Origin: Myxococcales bacterium
GTDB lineage: Bacteria; Myxococcota_A; Polyangia; Polyangiales; JADJMO01
Length of the DNA stretch: 8,113 nucleotides
Direction: 5' to 3'
NCBI GenBank assembly: GCA_021783935.1
Contig: JAJXTK010000276.1
Span: 1-8,113 of the forward strand
Shown here: positions 1 through 7,467 of the stretch, one piece after another
Layout: each line of letters starts with the position of its first letter
Position numbering within the stretch: position 1 is the first letter of the stretch
Position numbers and translations under genes: made by a program
The notes under the pieces: model-generated
Seen by the model: the letters and a program-made list of their open reading frames with translations, nothing else
Databases searched by the model: none
What the model was told of the DNA's origin: nothing

Positions 1-595
1 CCTCGGCGCGCCCTTCGTCGAACGCGCGCGCGGTCCCGATGCCGTGCGCCGAGGTCCCGAGCGCGGCGCCGCGTGCGATCGGCGCGCGCACGCCGAAGCG
101 CGTGAGCAGCCAGGGGCCCGCGGCCATGCCGACGGTGCCGGTGACGACGACCACCGCCGCGGTGATCTCCGGCGCGCCGCCCAGCCGCGCGGCGATCGGC
201 ATCGCGATCGGCGTGGTCACCGACTTCGGGATGAGCGAGCGCCCGAGCAGCGGCGTCAACGAGAGCAGGCGCGCGAGCGCCACGACCGACGCCATCGCGC
301 TGAGCGCGCCGACGGCGATCGCGACGAGCAGGGTGCGCGCGTGCCGTCGCAGCCGCGCGCGCTCGCGGTAGAGCGGGACCGCGAGCGCCACCGTCGCGGG
401 GCCGAGCAGGAACGACAGCGCCCGGCACGCCTCGACGTACGCGCCAACCTCGACGCGGGCCGCGAGCAGCGCGCCGCCTATCACGCTCGCTGCGACCACG
501 ACCGGCAGCGTGACGACGAGGCGCGCGCGCAAGTACAGCGCTCGCGCGAGGGCGTAGATGACGATCGTCGCGCCGTTCGCGAGCAGCGCGATCAC
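1..595 (-). CDS. lrgB: LrgB/CidB family membrane protein (3' end cut by window edge)
   Basis: This is the larger subunit of the LrgAB/CidAB membrane pair. The family was first described as murein-hydrolase (holin-like) regulators; the Bacillus PftAB pair and plant PLGG1 were later shown to move pyruvate or glycolate. Reading from a GTG at 593-595 gives 198 residues with no stop before the edge; the usual length is about 230, so only the last part is missing. The diagnostic LrgB blocks are visible: PKSVTTPIAM at residues 123-132, followed by LGG-PE-TA, and GTSAHGIGTARA at about 180-191. Hydrophobic membrane segments lie at roughly 5-20, 26-45, 57-75, 88-110 and 142-160. The GTG overlaps the TGA of lrgA by four bases (GTGA), so translation is probably coupled and the two proteins likely act together in the inner membrane. 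The family call is very secure; the transported substrate, if any, is unknown. Confidence 0.93.
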   Translation of the reverse strand, partial: MIALLANGATIVIYALARALYLRARLVVTLPVVVAASVIGGALLAARVEVGAYVEACRALSFLLGPATVALAVPLYRERARLRRHARTLLVAIAVGALSAMASVVALARLLSLTPLLGRSLIPKSVTTPIAMPIAARLGGAPEITAAVVVVTGTVGMAAGPWLLTRFGVRAPIARGAALGTSAHGIGTARAFDEGRAE

Positions 596-993
596 GAGCC
601 CGCCTCGTCGTCGGGCGCGCCGCGCCGCTCGCCGCGCGCGAGCCGCTCGGCCACCAGTCCGGTCGACAGCAGCGCGACGGCCGTGGTCGACACGATGACG
701 ATCGTGAGCTCCACGATCGAGGCGCGGAGCGTCGCGCGGTGGCGGAGCACCCCGACAGCCGCGGGGACGAAGAACAGGCTCAGGTGCCGCAAGAGGAAGT
801 CCCCCCCGCGCTCGACCCACGAGAGCCTCACGGCGCCGACCGAGAGCAGGGCGAGCAGCAGCAGCGCGCCGACGACGTTGCCTGGCAGCGGCAGGGCGAG
901 CCGCCGCGAGAGCCACTCGCTGCCGAGCGCGATCGCCGAGAGGATCGCGACCTGCGCGATGACCACCAGCGCGCGCCCGAGCCAGCCTTGCAT
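592..993 (-). CDS. lrgA: LrgA/CidA family holin-like membrane protein
   Basis: This is the small partner of LrgB. It is 133 residues, normal for the family, with four predicted membrane segments at roughly 7-24, 36-54, 66-84 and 92-115. The family hallmarks are the LPLPGNVVG turn (about 34-42), which enters the second helix, and FLLRHLSLFFVPAAVGV (about 66-82). The tail, residues 116-133, is charged and presumably cytoplasmic. The ATG at 991-993 lies 16 bases after the acyl-CoA dehydrogenase stop. No convincing Shine-Dalgarno sequence precedes it, so it may depend on ribosomes coming from the upstream gene. Its TGA overlaps the GTG of lrgB. In other bacteria LrgA and LrgB work as an obligate pair, either in control of lysis or as a monocarboxylate transporter. 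The acyl-CoA dehydrogenase neighbour favours a metabolic reading here, but that is inference. Confidence 0.93.
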   Translation of the reverse strand: MQGWLGRALVVIAQVAILSAIALGSEWLSRRLALPLPGNVVGALLLLALLSVGAVRLSWVERGGDFLLRHLSLFFVPAAVGVLRHRATLRASIVELTIVIVSTTAVALLSTGLVAERLARGERRGAPDDEAGS

Positions 994-1009
994 CGTCGGC
1001 GCGCGGCGC

Positions 1010-2155
<1,146 letters not shown>

Positions 2156-2161
2156 GGCCGG

Positions 2162-2168
2162 CCTCCTT
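2162..2168 (-). promoter_or_regulatory. Strong Shine-Dalgarno for the acyl-CoA dehydrogenase GTG start
   Basis: The minus strand reads AAGGAGG, a near-perfect anti-16S match, with six bases between it and the GTG at 2153-2155. It fixes the GTG as the start. It is also the clearest ribosome binding site in the window; most neighbouring genes have weak or no such site, which suggests this gene is translated well when it is transcribed. Confidence 0.85.
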
Positions 2169-2169
2169 C

Positions 2170-2187
2170 GCTGAATGACGGTTCAGC
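2170..2187 (-). promoter_or_regulatory. Candidate TetR-type operator (18-bp inverted repeat)
   Basis: The sequence GCTGAA-TGACGG-TTCAGC is a perfect 6-bp inverted repeat around a 6-base centre. It ends two bases before the Shine-Dalgarno and 15 bases before the acyl-CoA dehydrogenase start. TetR-family regulators of fatty-acid genes bind palindromes of similar size and sequence; the Bacillus FadR box also contains a TGAATGA half. The position between a possible -10 element and the ribosome binding site is where a repressor would sit. No regulator gene is in the window, so the identity of any binding protein is unknown. A chance palindrome or a small mRNA hairpin is the alternative. Confidence 0.45.
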
Positions 2188-2216
2188 AGGCTAGCGCGAA
2201 CGCTTCGCGTGCGAAA
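2188..2216 (-). promoter_or_regulatory. Weak sigma70-like promoter candidate for the acyl-CoA dehydrogenase operon
   Basis: On the minus strand TTTCGC (2211-2216) and TAGCCT (2188-2193) are separated by exactly 17 bases. They match the -35 consensus at 2 of 6 and the -10 consensus at 3 of 6 positions. The -10-like element directly abuts the inverted repeat at 2170-2187. A second small palindrome, GCGAA-CGC-TTCGC (2196-2208), lies within the spacer. Promoters in high-GC bacteria are often this weak, but the match alone is not convincing; its placement is the main argument. Confidence 0.2.
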
Positions 2217-2322
2217 CGTCGGCCGAAGAGGCAGCGGGGAGGGGCAGCAGGCAAAGAGCGTCGCTCGCTGCCGATCGCCGCATCGACGCCCCTGACGCCC
2301 GGGCGCCCGACGCCTCGTCGCA

Positions 2323-2340
2323 GGCCCGCACCGGCGGGCC
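2323..2340 (-). terminator. GC-rich stem-loop just after the GGDEF-EAL stop
   Basis: GGCCCGC and GCGGGCC form a perfect 7-bp stem with a 4-base loop (ACCG on the plus strand), starting one base after the TGA at 2342-2344. It is well placed to end the transcript of the cyclic-di-GMP gene or protect its 3' end. No run of U follows on the minus strand, so it is not a classical intrinsic terminator. In a sequence this GC-rich some hairpins are expected by chance. Confidence 0.4.
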
Positions 2341-2341
2341 C

Positions 2342-4564
2342 TCAGCTCGCCGGGAAGAGCTGCTCGGCCGGCGCCGGTCTCCCCGTGAAGTACCCCTGCG
2401 CGTGATCGCACCCGAGCTCGCGCAGGAAGGCGAGCTGCTCGGCGGTCTCGATCCCCTCGGCCACCACCGACAGCCGCAGCTTGTGGGCGATGTCGACCAC
2501 GGCGCCGACGATCGACTCGTCGTCGCGGTCGCGCCCGATGCCGCTCGTGAACGAGCGATCGACCTTGAGCGCGTCGAGCGGGAAGCGCTTGAGGTAGGCG
2601 AGCGACGAGTAGCCGGTGCCGAAGTCGTCGATCGACAGCCGCACGCCGAGATCGCGCAGGCGAACGAGCGTGCGCTGCGCGTGGGCGGTGTCCTGCATGA
2701 GCGCCCCCTCGGTGAGCTCGAGCTCGAGGCTGGTGGCCTCGAGGTCCGCCTCGGCGAGCGCGCGGCGCACCTCGTCGACGAAGTCCTCGCGCGCGAACTG
2801 GAGCGGCGAGACGTTGACCGCGATGGGCACCGAGGAGCAGCCGAGGTCACGCCACGCGCGCGCCTGCCGGCACGCCTCGCGCAGCACCCAGCTGCCGAGC
2901 GCGCCGATGAGGCCGGCCTCCTCGGCGATGGGGATGAAGCTGATGGGCGGCACCAGCCCGAGCTCGGGGCTCTGCCAGCGCACCAGGGCCTCGAAGCCGA
3001 CGCGCGCGCCGCTGATCGTGTGCACCTGCGGCTGGTAGTGCAGCACGAGCTCGCCGCGCGCGATCCCTTGGCGCAGGCGCGACTCGATCGCGAGCCGCTC
3101 CACGGCCCGCGCGTTCATGCCGCTCGTGAAGAACTGGTAGTTGTTCCGGCCGTTGGTCTTCGCGTGGTACATCGCGAGATCGGCGCAGCGGCGCAGCGTG
3201 TCGAAGTCGCTCCCGTCGTCGGGGTAGACGCTGATGCCGATGCTGGGGGTGACGAACAGCTCGCGCCCGTCGAGATCGATCGCGAGCTGCGTCTCGGCGA
3301 GGAGCCGCTCGGCGAGGCGCGCGGCGTCCTGCGCGTCGTGCAGATCGGGCAGGAGCGCGATGAACTCGTCGCCCCCTTGGCGGGCCAGGAAATCCCCCTC
3401 GCGCAGGCGCGAGCGCAGGCGCGCCGCCGTGCGCTCGAGGAGGCGATCGCCGGCGGTGTGGCCGAGCGTGTCGTTGACGGTCTTGAAGTTGTCGAGGTCG
3501 AGCACGAGCAGCGCGAAGCGCCCCTTCTGGCGCGCGGCGTTGGCGGCGACCCACGTGAAGCGCTCGCGCAGCAGCACCGGGTTCGGCAGCTTGGTGATCG
3601 GATCGAAGTGCGCGAGGTCCTCGATTCGCCGCTCCTGCGCCTTGCGATCGCTGAGATCGGTGAAGGTCGCGACGTAGTGCGTGAGCCGCCCGGCGTCGTC
3701 GCGCACCGCCATGATCGAGAGCCACTCGGGGAAGACCTCGCCGTTCTTGCGGCGGTTCCAGACCTCCCCGAGCCAGCGGCCGTCCTCGCGCAGGCTGGCC
3801 CACATCTCCTCGTAGAAGGCGGCGTCGTGGCGCCCCGACTGCCAGAGGCGCGGCGTGCGCCCGAGCGCCTCGGCGGCCGTGTAGCCGGTGATGCGTTCGA
3901 AGGCGTGGTTGACCGAGAGGATGCGCTCCGCGGCGTCGGTGATCACGATCCCGTCGGCGCTCGCGTGGAAGACGCACGCCGAGAGCCGCAGCTCGCGCTC
4001 GGCGAGCTTGCGCGCGGTGACGTCCTCGTGCGTGACGACCACGAGCGTCGAGCCCGCGCCGTCCACGCGCCCGATGCGGCAGAGGTGCCAGCGGTCGTCG
4101 CCCGCGGGGTACTCGAACTCGTAGGCGTCGAGCTGCCCCTTGGCGACCGCGCGCACGACCGCGGCGAGCTCGGGCAGGCTCGTCGGATCGATCCGCGGCG
4201 GCGCGCTCGGATCGATGACGATCGCCCCCTCGTCGTCGGGCGACTCGCCGCACGCCGCGAAGTAGTTCGCGCCGATGGTGCACCGGACCACGCCGCCGCT
4301 GGACCCCTCGCCGTGCGCCTTGGCGTTCGTGTAGAGGACGTCGCCCCGCGCATCGAGCACGCAGACCTGCTCGAAGAGCGAGTCGAGCGTCTGGAAGGCG
4401 AGGCGCTCGGTGTCGTGGAGGGCGCCGGCGATCGCCGCGAGCGCCTCGTCGTGGCGCGGCCCGGTCCCTTCGCGCAAGGCGACCAGCGTCCGCGCGACCT
4501 TTTCGAGGGCGCGGACGACCGGGAGGCTCGGTCGTGATCGCGGGGGCCCATCGGACTCGCGCAT
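2342..4564 (-). CDS. PAS-PAS-GGDEF-EAL cyclic-di-GMP synthase/phosphodiesterase
   Basis: This is a 740-residue cytoplasmic signalling protein with no membrane segment or signal peptide. A helical start (about 15-58) leads into a divergent PAS-like domain (about 58-188). A clear PAS/PAC domain follows (about 193-308; VNHAFERITGYTAAEALG, then the PAC-type WNRRKNGEVFPEW). The GGDEF domain (about 316-478) has an intact GGDEF at 397-401, metal-binding Asp356, and an RxxD inhibitory site (Arg388-Asp391) exactly five residues before GGDEF. The EAL domain (about 487-735) has EAL at 525-527, Asn584 in NVS, the ELTE motif (616-619), Asp646-Asp647 in DDFGTGYSS, Lys667, Glu703 in AEGIET and Gln723. By these signatures both cyclase and phosphodiesterase activities are possible; which one dominates cannot be read from the sequence. 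The PAS domains presumably sense a ligand, redox state or light; no cofactor-specific residue can be assigned. The gene lies 85 bases downstream of era, has a weak ribosome binding site, and is followed by a stem-loop. Confidence 0.95.
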   Translation of the reverse strand: MRESDGPPRSRPSLPVVRALEKVARTLVALREGTGPRHDEALAAIAGALHDTERLAFQTLDSLFEQVCVLDARGDVLYTNAKAHGEGSSGGVVRCTIGANYFAACGESPDDEGAIVIDPSAPPRIDPTSLPELAAVVRAVAKGQLDAYEFEYPAGDDRWHLCRIGRVDGAGSTLVVVTHEDVTARKLAERELRLSACVFHASADGIVITDAAERILSVNHAFERITGYTAAEALGRTPRLWQSGRHDAAFYEEMWASLREDGRWLGEVWNRRKNGEVFPEWLSIMAVRDDAGRLTHYVATFTDLSDRKAQERRIEDLAHFDPITKLPNPVLLRERFTWVAANAARQKGRFALLVLDLDNFKTVNDTLGHTAGDRLLERTAARLRSRLREGDFLARQGGDEFIALLPDLHDAQDAARLAERLLAETQLAIDLDGRELFVTPSIGISVYPDDGSDFDTLRRCADLAMYHAKTNGRNNYQFFTSGMNARAVERLAIESRLRQGIARGELVLHYQPQVHTISGARVGFEALVRWQSPELGLVPPISFIPIAEEAGLIGALGSWVLREACRQARAWRDLGCSSVPIAVNVSPLQFAREDFVDEVRRALAEADLEATSLELELTEGALMQDTAHAQRTLVRLRDLGVRLSIDDFGTGYSSLAYLKRFPLDALKVDRSFTSGIGRDRDDESIVGAVVDIAHKLRLSVVAEGIETAEQLAFLRELGCDHAQGYFTGRPAPAEQLFPAS

Positions 4565-4649
4565 GCGTGTCCCGAAGGTAGACGAAGGGCCGGGCGCGGC
4601 ACAACCGGGAGGGGCCCGAACGGCACCCGATTCACGTCGCGACCAACGC

Positions 4650-5729
4650 TCAGCTGGTCGGAGCCTCGTAGCCGAGGTCCTTCAGCTTGCGATCATCCTG
4701 CGCCCACCCCTCCTCGACGCGGACGAAGAGGCCGAGGTGCACGCGCCGCCCGAGGACGTCTTGGATCGCCATGCGCGCGGCGGTGCCGATCGCCTTGATG
4801 CGCGCCCCCCCCTCGCCGATGAGGATCTTGCGCTGCGCTTCTTTGTCGACGTGGATCGTCGCCTCGATGCGCGTGACCCCCTTGGCGGAGGCGGGCTCCT
4901 CCCAGGCGTCGATCGTCACCGCGATCGCGTAGGGGACCTCGGCGTGCGTCTGGAGGATCACCTGCTCGCGCACGAGCTCGGCCGCGAGGAAGCGCTCGGG
5001 GCGATCGGTGAGCTCGTCCTCGCCGAAGAGGAGCGGCCCCGCCGGCAAGAGCCCGGCGACCTCGTGCAGGAGGCGATCGACGCCGTCGCTCTTTCCCTTG
5101 CCGCCGCGCGCGGCCGCGATCGGCACGAACGCCGCGAACGAGAAGCGCTTCGACCAGGCCTCCAGCAGCGGGATGAGCTCGGTCTTGTCCTTGGCGCGAT
5201 CGACCTTGTTGAGCGCCAGCAGCACCGGCACGTCCTTGCCGCGGGCCGCGAGCACGCGCGCGAGCGTCTCCTCGTCGTCGGCGAGCGGGTCCTTGCCCGG
5301 CTCGCGGGGCACCTCGGCGACGTACACCACCACGTCGGCGCCGCGCGCGGCCTCCTCGGCGTGCGCGTTCATGTGCGCGCCGAGCTTGTTCTTGGGCGCG
5401 TGCAGCCCCGGCGTGTCGAGCAGCACCAGCTGCGCCCGCGGCCGCCCCTCGGCCGGCGGCATCGTGAGGACGCCGAGGATGCGGTCGCGCGTTGTCTGCG
5501 GCTTGGGGGTCACGATCGACAGCCGGTAGCCGACCAGCGCGTTGACCAGCGTCGACTTGCCGACGTTGGGACGCCCGACGATCGCGACGGAGCCGCAGCG
5601 CGAGTCGGCGGCGGGCACCTTCGGCGCGGGCTTCGGGGCGCGCCGAGGCTCGGGGCGCGTGCGCTTCTTGGCGGTGCGGTGCGACGAGGAGAGCTTGGGC
5701 TTCGGGCGCGCGGTCATCGCGCCAACCAT
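4650..5729 (-). CDS. era: GTPase Era, 30S ribosome assembly, with basic N-terminal extension
   Basis: Era binds the 3' end of 16S rRNA and helps mature the small ribosomal subunit. The GTPase motifs are G1 GRPNVGKST (52-60), G2 within QTTRDRI (78-84), G3 DTPG (105-108) and G4 NKVD (174-177). G5 is PIAAARGG (203-210), slightly different from the usual ISA. The C-terminal KH domain (about 245-345) carries the expected LVREQV helix and a GxxG loop (GEGG, 305-308) followed by ARIKAIG. The protein is 359 residues, against about 300 for E. coli Era. The extra length is mainly an N-terminal tail of about 44 residues rich in Lys, Arg and Pro. The ATG at 5727-5729 is preferred because GGGAAG lies seven bases upstream; a second ATG four codons later is possible. 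The gene follows the DUF1704 gene by 34 bases, probably in one transcript. Usual Era neighbours such as rnc or recO are not visible. Confidence 0.96.
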   Translation of the reverse strand: MVGAMTARPKPKLSSSHRTAKKRTRPEPRRAPKPAPKVPAADSRCGSVAIVGRPNVGKSTLVNALVGYRLSIVTPKPQTTRDRILGVLTMPPAEGRPRAQLVLLDTPGLHAPKNKLGAHMNAHAEEAARGADVVVYVAEVPREPGKDPLADDEETLARVLAARGKDVPVLLALNKVDRAKDKTELIPLLEAWSKRFSFAAFVPIAAARGGKGKSDGVDRLLHEVAGLLPAGPLLFGEDELTDRPERFLAAELVREQVILQTHAEVPYAIAVTIDAWEEPASAKGVTRIEATIHVDKEAQRKILIGEGGARIKAIGTAARMAIQDVLGRRVHLGLFVRVEEGWAQDDRKLKDLGYEAPTS

Positions 5730-5763
5730 ACCCGTTCTTCCCGCGTGGCACCCCGCCGCCGGC

Positions 5764-6891
5764 TCAAATGCCGAGCTCGTCGCGGGTGGCCATGGAGAGG
5801 CGCGCCGAGCCGAGCCGATCGAGCAGCGCCGCGTCCGCGCGGGCGGCCCGTCGAACCCGCAGGTAGCCGGGCAGATAGATGATCTCGCGGCCGATGCCGC
5901 CGTGCACGTCGCCCCCCTTGCGGTAGCCGCCGCGCATCGCGCGCGCCGCCGTGCGCAGCGCCTCCTCGAGCGGCTCGCCGTGCTCGCGGGTCAAGGCGCG
6001 CACGAGCTCGACGAAGCTCGCGTCGGCGAGGACCCACCGCGCCGCCAGGTGCCGCAGGCCGAGCGCCCGTCGACGGCCCGCGTGCAGCAGCGAGGCGCGC
6101 TCCTCGAGCACGATCGCGCGCCCCTCCTCGTCCTCCGCCGCCCCCGCCGATCCGAGGCACGCGAGCCCCGGCCGCAGCGCGCGCGCGCGCTCGCGAGGCA
6201 GCACGTGCCCCTCGAGCTCGTGCAAGGCCACGCGCGTGATCTCTCGCTCGCTCGCCGTGCGCCCGCGCGAGACGACGACCACGCCGTCCCCCGAGGCCGC
6301 CAGCGCTCCGATGCGCTCGCGCACCACGACCCGCACGCCGAGCCGCGCCGCGCCGATGTCGCGCCGCAGTCGCGCGACGAGCGATCGCGGATCGCGCTCG
6401 TCGTCGGTCGCCACCCGCTCGGCGGGGCTCGCCTCGTTCGCCGCCTCGCGCGCCCAACTCGCCGCGAGGCGATCGGCGTCGGGATCGGTCGCGCCCCAGC
6501 GCGCGTGGGCGCTCGCGATGACGGTCGGCGAGAACGAGGCGTCGACGAGGGCGAGATCGAGCGCGAGCTCGGCGAGGCGCGCCGCGTAGATCCGCTCCCA
6601 CGCGGAGGCTCCGCCGAGCATCGAGCGCGCGCGATCGACCGCGGCGCGCGCGTGCGAGAGGGCGTGGCGATCGATCGGCGGCGGGCTCCAGCGCGGGGCC
6701 TCCTCGGCGCCGGCTCGCCAGCGATCGAGCAGCGCGCGCTGCTGGACGGCCGCCTCGAGCGGCGTCGCGCAGGTGATCGGCGCGAACGCTTGCGAGAGCG
6801 TTCGGATGAGCGCGTCGTACGGCTCGGCCCACGCGGGCCCCTCCGCGACCGGCTGGCCGGTCGTCGTGGGCTCAGCCGGAGTCGGCGGCAT
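5764..6891 (-). CDS. DUF1704 (MATCAP/QEGLA-type) zinc metallopeptidase-like protein
   Basis: This is a 375-residue protein of the DUF1704 family. The family includes bacterial QEGLA-motif proteins of unclear function and the eukaryotic tubulin tyrosine carboxypeptidase MATCAP. The evidence is an HExxxH zinc site, HELEGH at 224-229. About 27 residues later comes EEGRAIVLEE (255-264), matching the family's QEGLA block; Glu256 is the likely third zinc ligand and Glu225 the catalytic base. The family's C-terminal block is also present: GGDVHGGIGREIIYLPGYLRV (from about 326), containing the usual IYL-G-L-V pattern. The N-terminal half (about 20-200) is helical, Ala/Arg-rich and poorly conserved. 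There is no signal peptide, so it is presumably cytoplasmic. The ATG is the most upstream start in the frame and overlaps the end of the lipoprotein gene by 20 bases; era follows after 34 bases. The substrate is unknown. The family assignment is fairly sure, peptidase activity less so. Confidence 0.8.
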   Translation of the reverse strand: MPPTPAEPTTTGQPVAEGPAWAEPYDALIRTLSQAFAPITCATPLEAAVQQRALLDRWRAGAEEAPRWSPPPIDRHALSHARAAVDRARSMLGGASAWERIYAARLAELALDLALVDASFSPTVIASAHARWGATDPDADRLAASWAREAANEASPAERVATDDERDPRSLVARLRRDIGAARLGVRVVVRERIGALAASGDGVVVVSRGRTASEREITRVALHELEGHVLPRERARALRPGLACLGSAGAAEDEEGRAIVLEERASLLHAGRRRALGLRHLAARWVLADASFVELVRALTREHGEPLEEALRTAARAMRGGYRKGGDVHGGIGREIIYLPGYLRVRRAARADAALLDRLGSARLSMATRDELGI

Positions 6892-7366
6892 CGGCGTCGC
6901 TCGAGGCGGCGTCGGTCGTGTCGTCGGCGGCGTCCGCGGCGTCGGGGGCGGCGTCGGCTGCGGCGTCGGTTGCGGTGTCGGCTGCGGCGTCGGTGGCGGT
7001 GTCGGTGGCGGTGTCGGCTGCGGCGTCGGTGGCGGTGTCGGCTGCGGCGTCGGCTGCGGCGTCGGCTGCGGTGTCGGCTGCGGTGTCGGTCGCGTCTGCG
7101 GCGTCGGCGTCGGGGGCGTCTGCGCCGCCGTCGTTGCCGGGGCAGGCCACGCCGTGCTTCGAGCAGAAGCCGTGCCGGATGATCTGGTCGCCCCCCTCGT
7201 CGTCGGGGCTCGCCGTCACGACGCACTCGCAGGTGAGCCCCTGCGCCGGGTCGCACTGCTGATCGTAGTCGCACGCGGCGTCGGGGCCCCCGAGCGCCAC
7301 CTGGCTCGAGTTGCATCCGCCCGCGAGCAGCGCCGCGAGGAAGGTGAACAGTACCGGGCGTGGCAT
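6872..7366 (-). CDS. Putative lipoprotein with six-cysteine head and Asp/Ala/Thr repeat tail
   Basis: This is a 164-residue protein that I do not recognise as a named family. It starts MPRPVLFTFLAALLAGGC, a short lipoprotein signal with the lipid-anchor cysteine at residue 18; the lipobox AGGC is slightly non-standard at -3. The mature head (19-80) has six cysteines (32, 38, 46, 48, 68, 75), enough for three disulfides, and resembles the small Cys-rich domains of many myxobacterial surface proteins. Residues 81-164 are almost only Asp, Ala and Thr, with Asp at every fourth residue from 94 to 142. This is a low-complexity acidic tail encoded by a 12-bp repeat. The ATG at 7364-7366 is chosen because it gives the signal peptide; no Shine-Dalgarno is seen, though a TACGCT -10-like element lies eight bases upstream, so a short-leader transcript is possible. 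The last 20 bases overlap the DUF1704 gene. Its likely site is the outer membrane or periplasm. Confidence 0.75.
   Translation of the reverse strand: MPRPVLFTFLAALLAGGCNSSQVALGGPDAACDYDQQCDPAQGLTCECVVTASPDDEGGDQIIRHGFCSKHGVACPGNDGGADAPDADAADATDTAADTAADAAADAAADTATDAAADTATDTATDAAADTATDAAADAAPDAADAADDTTDAASSDADAADSG
6941..7087 (-). repeat. 12-bp tandem repeat inside the lipoprotein gene
   Basis: About twelve consecutive 12-base units have the plus-strand consensus GTCGGYKGCGGY. Those between 6953 and 7084 are near-identical, and the one at 6941-6952 has diverged. Read on the minus strand each unit encodes Ala/Thr-Ala-Ala/Thr-Asp. Variation is almost confined to first and third codon positions that swap Ala for Thr or are silent. 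Because a unit is four codons, gain or loss by slippage keeps the frame. The repeat decays on both sides into looser Asp/Ala-rich sequence. Confidence 0.9.
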
Positions 7367-7415
7367 GGAGTCAGAGCGTAGCAGGCTCGGCGTCGGCACC
7401 CCTCGAGGATCGCAC

Positions 7416-7435
7416 CGCGACCCCCGTCGGTCGCG
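7416..7435 (-). terminator. Stem-loop in the modA-lipoprotein gap
   Basis: CGCGACC and GGTCGCG form a perfect 7-bp stem with a 6-base loop, 32 bases downstream of the modA stop and about 50 bases upstream of the lipoprotein start. It could end or attenuate the modA transcript. There is no U-run after it, so it is not a textbook intrinsic terminator, and hairpins of this size are common in such GC-rich DNA. Confidence 0.33.
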
Positions 7436-7467
7436 CCTCGATCGGCCCGCGCTCCGCGAAGAATCGT

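Noticed and set aside
2402..4537. Long plus-strand open frame opposite the GGDEF-EAL gene (711 codons)
   Set aside because: It mirrors the real gene in a complementary frame, has a biased composition and no recognisable domain.
4640..4660. 6-bp inverted repeat CGACCA...TGGTCG around the era stop codon
   Set aside because: It is a short stem with a 9-base loop and no U-run, and it overlaps the stop codon. Chance is likely in GC-rich DNA.
4410..5882. Plus-strand open frame opposite era
   Set aside because: There is no motif; it spans the intergenic gap and parts of two well-supported minus-strand genes.
6965..7084. Possible G-quadruplex on the plus strand
   Set aside because: Most G runs are only two bases long, so any quadruplex would be weak; I could not support it.
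6941..7087. Possible CRISPR-like or regulatory repeat array
   Set aside because: The units are contiguous 12-mers without spacers and sit in frame inside a coding sequence, so it is a coding minisatellite.
5542..7182. Plus-strand open frame ending in a poly-arginine stretch
   Set aside because: The Arg run is just the 12-bp repeat read in another frame. There is no start signal and the DUF1704 and lipoprotein genes lie opposite.
6773..7381. Plus-strand frame encoding Gly-Val-Gly-Cys repeats
   Set aside because: It looks striking, but it is only the antisense reading of the lipoprotein repeat. The minus-strand frame has a signal peptide, lipobox and Cys-rich head, while this one has no supporting feature.
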